64,000 bases of DNA from Amorphophallus konjac (GCA_022559845.1 CM040126.1:51764458-51828457), one strand, 5' to 3'. Shown: positions 30,657 through 42,123, counted from the stretch's first letter. Program-made: numbers and translations. The notes: a model not told the origin generated them from the sequence alone.

Positions 30657-33298
30657 TGTAATATCCCGGACCTTTCGGATCCTTCTTCATGGGTCCCGGA
30701 TCTAGTTTTCGGAGTGTCCGGCTCCGTTGTGTCCGAAATTTCGTTTCGGACATCTTTCGTGTTCGGATCGGCGCGATCCGGAGTCGTTTCGGAGGCCCGG
30801 AGGCGTTCCGTGGCTTTTTCCGCGCGTGTTTTCCGATTTCCGGTGTGTGTTTCGGCTTTTTCTTCGGACGCTCGCTGCGGGCGAACCGGGCAGTTCCCCG
30901 AGGCACGAGTGGTACCGTTGCGATCGGTGCGTTCCGAGGATTCCGGAAATGTATTTTTCTAATTTTCGGTATTTTTCCGAAAAATCGGATTTTCTATATA
31001 TTCCCATTTTCTTTTCTTTTCTTTTTCTTCTTTTCTCTTTTCTTCTTCTTCCTTCCTCTCTCTCCCTCACGCGACCGTGGCCGGCTCTCTCCCTCCTTCT
31101 CTCCCGTTCGACCGTGCCGACCCCCGTTCCGGCTGCAGACGGCGGCGGTGCGACGGCGCGAGGACGTGGGTGACGTGGTGGCGATCGTGCGGGCATACGG
31201 CGAGCGTGGGAGGCGTGGAGAGGCGAGATTCTAGCGGCGTTCTTCGCGACTTCGAGCTCGGATCGGAGCGTTTCGTCGCGGACCGGAGGTAGGGTGACGT
31301 TCCTTAGCCTCATGTCTTCCTTCCCCGTGAGTTTCAGCTCGAGACGAGGTCGAGAGGGGTTTATTTTGAGCCGGGAAGGGTCGATCATGCCGCGGGGTGA
31401 GTTCGTCCGATCCATCGTTTTGAGCCCCGATTTCACGGTTTGAGGGCGTAGGAGCATGCTAGGGGGCTTGGGGGTTCTTCTCTCGCCATTTCCCCCTCCG
31501 TGGGGTTTGTTTTGAGGCCGATTGGGCGATTCCGGTGAGGTTCGCCATTTTCTCGCCGGTGAGCGATGTGCGGTCGAACCAGTGGCCGCACAACCCCTAT
31601 GCGGTTCCGTTCGGACCGTTCATCGGCTCGGCGCGCTTTGGGTGAGGCTTGGCGCGCAGTGGGCTTGGGCGGTCCATCGTGGGACCGCATATCCTAATGT
31701 GCGGCCCCACAGCTACCGCCCAACCCCAAGGGTTTTGACCGTTGGTTGTGACCGTTGTGCAGTGCTCTGGGATGTGCGGCCAGGAGCTGACCGCATAACC
31801 CCTTGCACGGCCAGGTGCTGGCCGTACATCCCCTAGCGCTATGGTTGGATGTGCGGTCTGGCCCTGACCGCACAACACCTGAACGGCTAAGCCGTAGCCG
31901 CCCTTCCCCAAGTGCGGCTAAGGACTAACCGTCCAGGCTTTTTACCGTTGGGAGACGAGCGGCCAGGAGGTGACCGTTCTTCACCCACGTGCGGTCAAGA
32001 GTTGGCCGCACATCTGTTTGAACGGTCCTGTGTTGGCCGTTTATCCGTCGTTTGGACCCTGGGTGGAACGGTCCTGATATGACCGTTCTAATCCTTGTGC
32101 GGTCCCTGTGTGACCGCACATCCCTGAGCGGCCCAGTGTGGACCGTTCAAGGGTACGGGTTGCGTCGGTGTGTCTCTCGTCGTACAGAGTGTACCGGGAG
32201 ATGTTGTTGGCAGCTGGTCACCGTGCGTCGGTGTTGGTACAAGGAGCGTTCCTCGTACCTGCAGTTGCACCGTTGTTTTCCGAGACTTGAGAGTCTACTC
32301 CTTCTGTGACCCTCCACTAGTCGTAGCCTACTAGTACGCGTGTGCTAGTCGCACCAGGGAGTGGTGTACGGGCTGACCTTTAGAGACGGTTTGTGGACCG
32401 GTTACCGTTGGGCCCCACGTCTTGCAGCCAGAGTCCGGCTGAGGGGGAAAACCGGTCAGAGGGCCAGACCAGGGACGCGCGGTCTGTGTGTGCACACGTG
32501 GTTGGGGGCGGTTGGACCCACGTCGACGGGCGTGACCCCAGCTAGTCACTTGTTGTAGTTACTTGTACGGTGTTTGCGCCTCGGGTAGGACCTACCATGT
32601 CAGGCGGTTCACCTGCGGTGCGGTGTAAGACGTCAGGGGACGCTACCGGCTGTGCTTCTAGTGGGTGGTACTCCTGTTGAGTACGGAGTGTCAGACTGTC
32701 AGTCGTGTGTTTCCGACCTTCGGGTTTTGACGGTTCGACCGTTGAGTTTCGGTCTTCTCGTACCGTGGCACGTGTGTCGGTTTGCGTGCCGTTAGGGTCT
32801 AGTTCTGTAGAGTACAGGGCTTTCCTTTCCGAGGTACCTTTCTACCGCTAGAGTAGTGGTTTCTCGTTTTTCGAGGTAGGGTTCGAGTGATCCCTACTGA
32901 GTCTTGTTCCGAGACTCATTCCCTGCGTGTTTTCACCGTGTTTCAGGTGAGGCGCCACCTTCGGGGAGCGCGTTAGGAGCGGAAGCGTGGTGCGGGTGCC
33001 CAGAGGTAGTGCCAGAGGTCAGAGCCGGGGGATGCCCCGTGTAGCTGTACTTTTCTTTCTTGTCACTGTACTAGTCGTGGACTACTGTTGCTGTTGTTGT
33101 TATTTTATTGTGGACCATGTAAAATGTTAATTCATTTCCTGCTTAATATCATAACTGTTTAATTTCTGCAATTATTTGTGATGCTTGTGTAGTTTCCACA
33201 CCATCCTTTTAACCCTTCCGAGTCTTCGGGCTCGTGGGTGGCGGTGCGAGTCTCGGGTTATCGGGCCTTCCCGGTAATCGGATTCTCGGGTCGTTACA
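30657..33298 (+). repeat. Element D 3' LTR
   Basis: This 2,642-bp copy carries one extra T near 31981 and one near 32840 relative to the 5' copy. I saw no substitution. Every long chance frame read from one LTR recurs unchanged in the other. Confidence 0.95.
31569..32148 (+). repeat. Hairpin array in D R/U5 (3' LTR)
   Basis: Copy of the 24284-24862 array, identical except for one inserted T in a spacer. Confidence 0.85.
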
Positions 33299-33305
33299 GG
33301 GGGAA

Positions 33306-36300
33306 TCAGAAGAAGAAATTGATAGATGGAAAGAGGCGGATCTGGTGGGTCCGGAGGTAGTGGAGGTGAATCATGATAGGAGGAAAAATCAGGAGGCTCC
33401 GGAGGATAACGAAAGAAGGGACGCGATGCCCTGGGAAGAAATAGAGAAAAAGATGATGAAAAAGGAGGAAGAAAATGAAGGATGTGATATCCCGGAGGAG
33501 CAGAAAGATGAATCGGAAGAAAGATGGATGGTCCGGAGGTTCCGGAGGAATGAGATGGAAAGGGGCGTGATGCCCTGGAAAATGATAGAGAGAATAAGAC
33601 GGAGAATCCGGAGGTTCCGGAGGAATGATGGAAGGAGGGACGCGATGCCCAAGAAGGTCCGGAGGTTCCGGAGGTAGCAAATGGAGAGGGGCACGATGCC
33701 CAAAGGACAAAGAGAGGGGTGAAAGATCCGGAGGTTCCGGAGGAAGAGGATGGAAAGGGGCGTGATGCCCAAGGAAAAAACTGAGACAATCAGATGGGGA
33801 ATCCGGAGGTTCCGGGGGAATAAAATGGAAAGGGGCGCGATGCCCGAGGAACAGAGAAAGGAATGAAGGAGGATTAGGAGGAAAATCCGGAGGTTCCGGA
33901 GGAAGAGGATGGAAAGGGGCGTGATGCCCAAGGAAAAGACTGAGACAATCAGATGGGGAATCCGGAGGTTCCGGAGGAAGAGGATGGAAAGGGGCGTGAT
34001 GCCCGAGGGGAAAGTCCGGAGGTTCCGGAGGGATAACGAAATCAGAAAGGGCGCGATGCCCAAAGAGGAGGGATAAAATTCCTGGAGGTTCCAGGGAGAT
34101 AGCAGGAAAGGGGATGCGATGCCCCAAGGGGAGTGAATTAAAGAAAGATGAAGATGAATAGGATGAGAAGTGCGGAATATCCGGAGGCGCCGGAAGGTGA
34201 GGAAGATACGGGTTTGGAAACCCGGGAAGAAGAAGGTGCAAATGCATGCGAATGCAGTAGAACGGATGTGATGAATGCACAAATGCAACAGAATGCATGG
34301 AATGCAAAGAACGTGAAGAACATGAAGGGCGAGAGAATGAGATCCTCCTCTTTACCCTTGGAATGGCCCATGAAGCGAAAGATGAGAATAGGGATGAAGT
34401 TGAATGGGAGGTGGGTAAAGGAGTGGAAGGCCCCTTAGCATCAAGATAACTGCCCCTCCACGGCAGTGAAAGTGTATAGTCAATTGGCCCAATAAAAGGA
34501 GCTTCAATAAGTGGCAACCCCCTTGGAAGGCAAAGATCAACAATGTGAGGGAGTTGGAGAGTTGGAACGGGAAGCATCGTGTTGCCCATTGAATGTGGTA
34601 TATATGGAATGTTGAGAAAAATGGGCATTCGCCCCTTGTAAGGAATAATAAATTCAGAATTCGAAAGTAGGAACAAGGGGTGCCCTGCCCGGCCCTTAGA
34701 CGACATCAACGCCCGGCATTCTCCTCTGAGCAAGGGCAGCGGCTTAGCCTCTTCAATCGTGCTCGGCACAATAACCCGGATTGGCACCCGGCAAATGAAT
34801 TCCTGTATCTTGAACGGCATAGCCACAGCCAAATCCTTGCTGCCCGGCTCTTGATCATCTTCGGCACCTGTGCTTGTAGAAGGCCCCCCATTCCGAGTAG
34901 TAGAGGGAGGTGAAGCGGAGGCGAAAGACTCCATGAATAGTGATGGTGTAATAGAAGGCGTTGGAGAAAGGATAAGTGGAGGTTCAAACACGTCGAGTTT
35001 CTCCCTCTGCTCGGAAGCAGTTGGGATTGGCTCGAGTGCAAAAAGGGGTGGATCCTGCTCAGGATTAGCCATGGGTAAAGGAGAAAGGTTAAGTGGGGGA
35101 ATAGGCAAAATGGGTTTTGGGGTTAAAGGGATAATGGAGGGTTGAGGTGGTGGTAATGGGATGTTAATTGGGGAAGGTTCAATGGTGGATTCAATGGAGG
35201 CCGGTGGTGTGGCGGTTAATGGCTTAATAGGTAGAGGTTTAATGGAAGACTCGGTGGAGGCTAAAGGCTCAATATGTGGAGGTTTTATAGTGGAAGGCTT
35301 GGGGGAGGCTAGTGTTGTGAAGGTTGATGGCATAGTGGATGGAGGTGTAATTAGTGGAGGTTTAATGGGTGACGGTTTGGTGCGGAGGAAATGCCGAACA
35401 TGGCGAACGATGTTAGGAGTGGGAGTAGACTCAAAATGCGCCGGCGTGGGTGATTGGAGTATCGACCCATCGTCGTAACACCAAGAGGTTTCAGAAATAG
35501 GGGTTAGATTGGGGACGATGGCTTTGTCCTGAGCAGGGGGTTCGTCAAATGATAGTGGAGGGAGCGGGAAATTAAGGAAACTCGGAAGGGGTGCCTGTAT
35601 AACTTCATCATCATATACTGCCTCGGATTCTTCAATTGTCGGTTCTTCCTCGCTTGGAATGCCGATACCATAATCATCCCTCCTGTCTTTCCATTCTCTC
35701 TCCATCTTTGTAATCTCATCTAAAGCGGCATGGAGAGGATTGACTGGAGTAGGAGGAGCCGTGACCCTCTTTATTTGTTCCTCCATCAAAGTAATCTTAT
35801 CAAGCAGGGACCGTTGGAGGGGTGTAACCTGAACAACAGAGGGTTGGCAGGGCCTTGAAGGAGGAGGGGCCGCATAAAAAGGCCGTGGAGGGGAATTAAC
35901 GGGACGACCCGTAAAAGAACCTGGACGGGCCGGATTACAAGGAATATAAGGGCCTCGGGGCCGTGATGGAGGAATAGAAGGAGGCGGGTGTCGGACCACC
36001 CGAGGAGGAGTGTGAGTAGAAGGAGATGGGTAATGGGCTACCCGATTAGGAATATGAATGGAAGAGGGAGGTGGATGATGGGCCACCCGTGTAGGATTGG
36101 AGGGAGTTGCATGAGACGTACCCTCAACGGCGGCCTTAAGGGCTTGGATCTGTTGAGGGGTAAGATGATCTAATACATGCAAAATCTGGGAGACCTTCTC
36201 ATCATTAGGACGAGAGGGCTTAATGGGAATAGTGGCTCGAAATTGAGTTGAAGGACCATTGGATTGGACATTGCCCAAGGGTCAGGCAACACCATAAGAG

Positions 36301-36431
36301 TGAGGACGTGGTCCTTTGAAAGTATGGTGAGAATTTTTAACATGTTGAAAGTGAGGATTATAAAAAGTGCTAGGTTGTGCATCCTCATGAATTGAATTAA
36401 ACATGTTATCTTGTTTACAGTAAGCCATCAT
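33306..36431 (-). pseudogene. Element C proline-rich ORF with repeat-rich C-terminus (one in-frame stop)
   Basis: The frame runs on the - strand from an ATG at 36431 (MMAYCKQDN) to 33306, interrupted once by TGA at 36284-36282; downstream of that stop 990 codons are open. I do not recognise it as a standard gag. The N-terminal part has a short helical stretch (EKVSQILHVLDHLTPQQIQA), then PxP-rich linkers, a possible coiled-coil segment (LLDKITLMEEQIKRV, then EITKMEREWKDRR) and more proline-rich sequence to about residue 590. The C-terminal 300 residues carry about ten tandem copies of GHHAPFH..PPEPPD with variable spacers, then hydrophobic sequence. There is no zinc knuckle, protease or polymerase. 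It occupies the gag position of a non-autonomous element and may be a particle protein or simply a conserved open frame. Confidence 0.6.
33403..34130. repeat. Tandem repeat array inside the C ORF
   Basis: About ten irregular units of roughly 50-150 bp each contain TCCGGAGGTTCCGGA (two TCCGGA palindromes) and GGGCGTGATGCCC or a variant (a 4-bp stem with a GTGAT-type loop). Read on the - strand these give PPEPPD and GHHAP. Unit spacing varies but the frame is kept. Confidence 0.8.
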
Positions 36432-37453
36432 GCAATCAAAGTTCAAAATAATATGCAAAGAAGCACACAAAAGAGATGGTTACCTCGATTTGATTTGTTT
36501 GAACCTTGGTGAATTAAGGATTTTATGCAAATTGATATGATTCACACAAGGGGAGAACCTAGTTTCAATATGATTTGAACTCCAATGCCAACTAGGAACC
36601 CTTTCTCACCGTATAGGCCAACTAAACTCGGGAACTTCAAGGTACAACCTGCCCGGCGTCTGTGAGGGAATCCACGGGTGCGGGGACTTACGGAGGCTTG
36701 GAAAAGGGATTTCCAGTCCAAAGAGACGGAATGCTCAATGGAGGGTCGTCCCGATTCCAAGAGGGTGTGTGGATCCTAATGAAGAGGAGGGGGCTCCCAA
36801 ACCAATGCAAAGAATGAATGCAACAGGGGAAATCAGGCCAACCACACAATATGATCAATCAATATGAAATATCATGAAAACTCACCCACGGGAAGGGTTC
36901 TGGAGACCCACAGTAAAAACACGCCCTAGGAGGGGGCGCTACTAACAACAGACACGCCCAGGGGCAGGGTGAAATACGCCTTAGAGTGAGGCGCTATCAA
37001 TAAAAGGACGCCCTATCCAGCGGGCGTCAAATCCAAGAAAACGCCTTTAAGCGAAGCGCTAATAAAGATAAAGACGCCCTTGCAACGGGCGTGAATTCAC
37101 CAAGCAAGCAGAAATAATTGGAGACAGATAGAAAACGCCCTGTCAGAAGGCGTTAAATTTAAATAACACGCCCTGGGTTAGGGCGTGAAATCAAAAGGCG
37201 CCTCTGACAGAGGCGTTAATTCTCAATCGCAGGCAATCAACAAATATAAGATATAAGCATGCTCATCAAAAATTTCAAATAGGTGGAAATTTTAAAGAAA
37301 AATCAACAAACTGATAAATCACTTAGGGAAGAGGGCAAAACCAATGGAGGGCGCCCGAGGGGCACAAAAGGGGGACGCACCGAGGGTGCAATAGGGGAGA
37401 CGGCACACGCGGGTGCCTAAGGGGAAAGGGGTAATAAATGAAGAACACAAAGG
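36432..37453 (-). other. Element C leader between primer site and ORF
   Basis: No gene. On the - strand this is the untranslated leader. Its main feature is the hairpin array at 36921-37217; the remainder is unremarkable. Confidence 0.6.
36921..37217. repeat. Hairpin array in the C leader
   Basis: Eight to nine units of ACGCCC-loop-GGGCGT type lie about 30-40 bp apart. Examples are GACGCCC/GGGCGTC (37007-37028), ACGCCC/GGGCGT near 37073-37091, ACGCCCT/AGGGCGT (37168-37186) and CGCCTCT/AGAGGCG near 37199-37215. It has the same design as the series in the C LTRs, but better preserved. Confidence 0.82.
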
Positions 37454-37471
37454 GTCCCACCGTGATCGCCA
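37454..37471 (-). other. Element C primer-binding-site-like sequence
   Basis: Read on the - strand, TGGCGATCACGGTGGGAC begins 3 nt after the LTR. The TGG start fits a tRNA CCA end, but I cannot match the remainder to a standard plant tRNA. It resembles a diverged form of the TGGCGCCGT sites used by Tat/Athila elements. Confidence 0.5.
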
Positions 37472-37474
37472 ATT

Positions 37475-39233
37475 TGTGGATCTCTAATTTAGAATAATCC
37501 ACTTAAGAAAAATATCAAAGAAAAGACATGCAATAATCATCAATATGGAGGAAAATATATGCACGAGGTGCACAAGGGGAGTGTGTGATCGCCAGAGACA
37601 CGAGAGTCCCAAAGAGGAGATGATAAGGGAAAGGATCGCAAAAATACCTCAAAGTGCGGTTGATTGTAGGTGCTCATTTCTCTTCAAATCGGCCGACCGA
37701 CGAAGAGAGTTCTTACTTTTATTACCCTTGCAAAAAGATACAAACACCAAACAAAATAATTGAATTAGAACATGGTGTGTAGTATCAAATTCCCATATAG
37801 AAAGATGAGCATGAATAACATGATTAAAAACACACATTGTGGGTGTTGGCCCTTAAACCTCTATACAAAAAGGGTGTGGGAGATGAATGGTATGATGAAT
37901 GCAAAGTAAAATATGGAAGTGTGCAAGAGTTGCACTATGGGGAAAGCCTCAACGTGGTTGAGAAGAAAACATGTATATTATGCATGCATGTTAACGAATA
38001 GCAAAAGGAGAATAAAAATAAAATAGAAGGAGCCTGTTGCTTCTGTTGCTTGTGGCTTTGATATTCAATGGGGAAGAAGCTTTAAAAAATGGAGATTGAT
38101 GCGCACAGAGTTCCTTCCTTAGCCAATGGCAACAGCAACCTGTGAGAAGAAAAGAAGAGAAAACCAAAAGAAAAGGAAAACGGAAGAAGAAGAACGAAGA
38201 ACGAAGAACGAAACAACAGAGGGGAGGGAAAGAAGAATCCGGAGTCCAACCGAACAACAGAGCGATCGGCTCTATTAAATAGAATTGGAAGAGATAAACA
38301 TGGGCAAGAGTCCAAGGGGGGAAAGGATAGGAATGGGAAAGGTATCCAAACGGAGCAGGGACTCTATAGGGAAAGGCTGCGCTCGTTCGGAACACAAAAA
38401 TGAAACACGACCTGGACAAAGGCGTCAATTCAAGAATTGACGACCTACGAGAGGGCGTCTTTTAAAAACACGCATAAGACCAAGGCGTTAACTCCTGGAT
38501 CATTTTTAGAAATATATATTTCTTTATTTGAAATTATGAAACACGCCTGAGTCAAAGGCGTTAATTAAAACACGCCCTAACAAAGGACGTTAATTCAAAA
38601 TATTCAAAATAGGGCCATTTTTCATTTCTCAATATTATTTTCCCATTTTTTAAGTAAAGGTGCATCTCGTCGTCCTGATTCTAACGACTATTTTTGAGAA
38701 TTTTTCTGACACCCAGAAGGCTACCAAATCACCTCTGGAACGGGGTTAAAAATAATATTAAAAAATTTTCATTTAAAAAAGACGACCGTGCTTAAGGCGT
38801 GAATTCAATTTTTCGATTTTTTATTCTTTTCAAATTAAAAATAACGTCTTATGCAACGTCGTTAATTCTCAAAAAATTCTGAAAAATTCTAAAAAAATCC
38901 AGAAAAATAGAAATTTGAAAGAATGGACGCCCTCCAATAGAGTCGTTAATTTTTTAAGAAACGCCCATGTATAAGTCGTTATTTAAAAGACGCCCCACGT
39001 CAAGTCGTTATTTCTGAAAAATAGAGAAAAATACCCAGAAAATTCAGAAAAATCCAGAAAAATCCAAAAAAATAGGGGAAAATAGGAAAAAAATAAGAAA
39101 AGGGTGAAAAGGGGGAGAAATCCAAGAAAAGTGAGAAAAATCACTCAAATAGAACTAATTTGAGGGTCAAATTGGGGCATTACAAGGCAATATGAGATGT
39201 ACTCACAGTAACGTCAATTTTGGCGTGTCTACA
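37475..39233 (-). repeat. Element C 5' LTR
   Basis: This 1,759-bp copy is upstream in - orientation. It differs from the other LTR by scattered substitutions and short indels, so C is older than D, as the nesting also requires. The hairpin series lies at 38424-39010. Confidence 0.93.
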
Positions 39234-39238
39234 GTAGG

Positions 39239-39302
39239 TCTGAGGGTTTGTAGACTGAACCACCTTACAAATCTATTGTGCAGTGGTTTGATCCTTCTCC
39301 TC
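39239..39302 (+). mobile_element. Element B LTR, continuation between the C and E insertions
   Basis: This 64-bp piece continues B after the C target duplication. Its GAACCACCTTACAAATC and GTGGTTTGATC align with 47197-47230 in the F LTR. It is cut off at 39302 by the E LTR; the last five bases, TCCTC, are the presumed target duplication. Confidence 0.7.
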
Positions 39303-42105
39303 TGTAAGGACCTAAGACTCGGATACCGAGAATAACCCAATACCATTCGGATCTTGGCCCACCGCCCACGAGTTAGAGGGCTCGAAAGGGCTAAAAGGTG
39401 TGTGTGAGTACATGGAAATAGGAAATAAAGTAGGCAATAATATATAATTAATAATTTAAATGATAAAAATAAATTTTTATTTTTTATTAAATATATTAAC
39501 TACACAGTCCAGTCCAACTAAAGTACAGTCAACAGAGTAAAGGAATGTACTCTAAGCCGAGTGAACACTCGGCCCGGGGAGCTGGCAACTAAGAACCTCT
39601 GCGTCACACCCTCGAACCCCAAGGAAGGGCCGTTACACCTGAAAATCGGAGGTGAGCCTCCTATCATTGGCTCAGAAGGGATCCTGCGAAATCCCAACTG
39701 AGAAAACAATGGCGGAATGGAAAGGCAGGGCTAAAAGAACACCAACAACAATAATAACAACTACAACAATGATGGTGGAAGAAACGGCCACACAAAATCA
39801 TGGTAGCCGATGAAACCTCGGCTCTAAAGGATACTCCTAGTGACGACAAGAAAGAAACTCTCGATTTCAAAATCGTGAACCGGACCACCTAACACCACAC
39901 CTATCGAGGGAAAACTCACGACAACGTTGTCGTGGAGGCTTGTCCTCGCTGACAAGGCTAACCAAGACCACACGGTCCAAGGCACACTCATGACCTCTCT
40001 GTCGTGAACCCAACTCTGACAAGGGGGTGAAGCCTCGGTAACCTTACCGGGGACTCCCGACCTCTATCTCGGGAAAACACATAGAAACGGTCCGGAAAAC
40101 CTCGTCTCGTAGACGGAAAACCAAGCCGAAGACAGAAGAGTCATGCCTCATGTGACGAGAGTACCTGCCCACTAGAAGTAAGACCGGATGCATCCACTGA
40201 CATCTTAGACCACGCCTTAGGTGTCTCCCTACTCGTCCCAGGTGAAAACTGAGATACCGTACCAGTAACCACAAACAAGGGTCTAGTCGGGGTCAGGCTC
40301 GTCAGCATGCGTCTGTAGTCCCCGACCACGTGTGCACACACTGACTAATTGTGATACGTCAGTCCCTCTAGCAAGTTTTCCTCCCGGCCCGAACTTGAGC
40401 CGCCACAGTGGGAGGCCCTACGGCAACTAGCCTAAAACTGTCTCTCCCAGGTAGCCGCTCCACCACTCCAGGGTGGGTCGACACATGCGTGCCATAAGAA
40501 GACAACGATTAGTGGAGGGTCACTAACGTGGCCACTCTCCGTAGAGAGAGAAAGTTTGATAAACACGCACACACCCCGTGCGATTATAACGAAGACTCGA
40601 GTGGCACAAAGCCACCGGACTAAGGATAGCCTACTAGACCTACGACCCAATGGTTCTTGAGTCACGCGACTCGGGTCAAGACCCCCGTACAATATGGCAT
40701 AATGCCATAAATCTAGCCTAATCCCTAGGTCTGAAACCACGGTACAAAGAAAAGCTTAAAGGCGATTCCTAATCACCGAGTTCCTTCCCTACCCGAGGGA
40801 AAAATAAGAATCACTCGGCCCTAGGTCGGTCACGGGACTCAAAACGCAGGCCACATCTATAGCCCACTCAGGAAACGCTTCCCGAGGAATCCATGGATGT
40901 GCGAGAATAGCCCTTCGTACTTTACATGAGTCCACAGTACTCGATTAGTGAAAACACAAAAGCTCGGAACACACGGGGTCACTCGGACCCTCTAAAATCT
41001 ACGGGCAAGCTAATCGAGGTAAAATGGTACCTCTGGACACCCAAAAGCACGTTCACGGTCCCCACGGGGTGTCCGAGACAACCACGGGGCCCTAGGTTGA
41101 CCAACGGGACACAACTAGGTCGATCGGGACCTAAAACGGGCAAGAGGGGCGAATTTCAGTCGACCAGCCCTGTTAGTCGGTCGACCAACGGGGAGATCGG
41201 TCGACTGGCCCACAGGGGTCGGTCGACCAAACGAACACGCTAGCCACCCCCGGTGCGAACCGGTTCCGTCGACCGACCCTCATGGTTCGGTCGACCGAAA
41301 CTGATGACCTAGCCGTCCGACCCCATGCGTGGGGTTCGTTTCCACGCCCCGTTCAATCCCAATCGAAGGGGGAAGCATAAGGGGACCATCCCCTGGGTCC
41401 CAAAACACAAAAATAGAAGGAAATAAATGGGAAAACGGTGCTCGATCCGACGAATCCGTCGCTTGTCCCAAAAACATGATTTTGACCCCCGGTAGAAATA
41501 AACTCACTCTCGACTCACCACGGGCTATCAAAATCACGGGAAATGAAGTACAGAGGTTAAGGATCTGTCCCCCTACCTCCATCGAAGATTTCATGTGCCG
41601 TGGATGTCGTTTCCATGCAAAACTGCCATTTAAACACCATCGAGAACAAGAACTCCATGAACCACCACTGCCACCTCGTCTCGCGCATCATCCTCGCCGG
41701 CCTCCACCCCACGGACCTCGCTGCCTCACCCACCGTCACCTCCGTCGGTCACCCGAAGCAAAAAGGGGAGAGGAAGAGAGAACGGTGGAGAGAGAGGGGA
41801 GAGATGAGAATGATAGGGGTGGGGGGGTTTAAGGTTATGTTTATAACAAAAAAATCCAAAATTTAAAAATTTTAGAAAATATGAAAAATGGGAAAAAAAA
41901 TCATCTCCCAGATCCTCGAAACACGTACAAGGCACTGGTAACGTCCCAGAGCTGGAAAACACAGTGATTCACCCTACGTAGGGTTCCGTAGGATAATCAG
42001 TCGAAAACCTGAGTAAACTATAAAAAACACTCCGGGACCCATGAAAGCAATCCGAAACACATGGATCCTGATCTAGGAATTATCCGAAAAATCTGGGGCA
42101 TTACA
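39303..42105 (-). repeat. Element E LTR (Tekay-type), 3' LTR on the - strand
   Basis: The 2,803-bp segment has TG...CA ends and on the - strand begins TGTAATGCCCCAG and ends TAGGTCCTTACA. Its end region resembles the end of the D LTR (GTATCCGAGTCTTAGGTCC against CGGATTCTCGGGTC), and a polypurine tract adjoins it. The - strand shows a TATA-like GTTATAAAC (41847-41839), then a pyrimidine-rich leader and a palindrome array about 540 bp on, the same order as in D. The partner LTR lies outside the window. Confidence 0.75.
41157..41301. repeat. GTCGAC palindrome array in the E LTR
   Basis: Six GTCGAC-centred units occur in about 145 bp, among them CAGTCGACC, GGTCGACC, GGTCGACTGG and CGGTCGACCG (last near 41287-41299). 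Several extend to 8-12 bp palindromes. The array lies downstream of the TATA box, in R/U5. Confidence 0.8.
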
Positions 42106-42123
42106 GTCCTCCCCCCTTACAGG
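42106..42123 (-). other. Element E polypurine tract
   Basis: Read on the - strand, CCTGTAAGGGGGGAGGAC ends at the LTR. The preceding CAAGGATGAAATTC matches the CGAGGACGAAATTC phrase before the D tract. Confidence 0.8.

Larger units (their letters stand above)
23372..33298 (+). mobile_element. Element D: young Tekay/Del-type chromovirus, nearly complete
   Basis: LTRs at 23372-26011 and 30657-33298 are flanked by GGGGG (23367-23371 and 33299-33303). The target is G-rich, so this duplication is less diagnostic than others here. A tRNA-iMet primer site follows the 5' LTR, and a polypurine tract precedes the 3' LTR. The order gag, zinc knuckle, protease, reverse transcriptase, RNase H, integrase, chromodomain is that of Tekay/Del chromoviruses. 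The LTRs differ only by two single-T indels in what I compared, so insertion was very recent. Despite that, the coding region has two frame changes and appears to lack the RNase H-integrase linker, so this copy is probably not autonomous. It sits just downstream of the large ORF of element C. Confidence 0.95.
18734..39233 (-). mobile_element. Element C: large non-autonomous LTR retrotransposon
   Basis: LTRs at 18734-20484 and 37475-39233 bound the element, and the duplication GTAGG lies outside each end (18729-18733 and 39234-39238). Joining the flanks restores the SIRE-like sequence of B, which confirms the boundaries. Orientation is - because the ORF and the PBS-like sequence read that way. 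About 9.9 kb of its length is the later insertion D. No protease, reverse transcriptase, RNase H or integrase is present, so it relies on a partner. The LTR begins TGTAGACAC on the - strand, which resembles Tat-type gypsy elements, but lineage is tentative. Confidence 0.9.

Noticed and set aside
33389..34288. 299-codon frame overlapping the C ORF on the same strand
   Set aside because: It is the alternative frame through the tandem repeat array; the 990-codon frame explains the region better.
39303..42111. E as a solo LTR with target duplication TCCTC on both sides (39298-39302 and 42107-42111)
   Set aside because: The right-hand TCCTC is the complement of the polypurine tract GAGGA and is separated from the LTR by one base; the conserved Tekay phrase beyond it shows that internal sequence follows.
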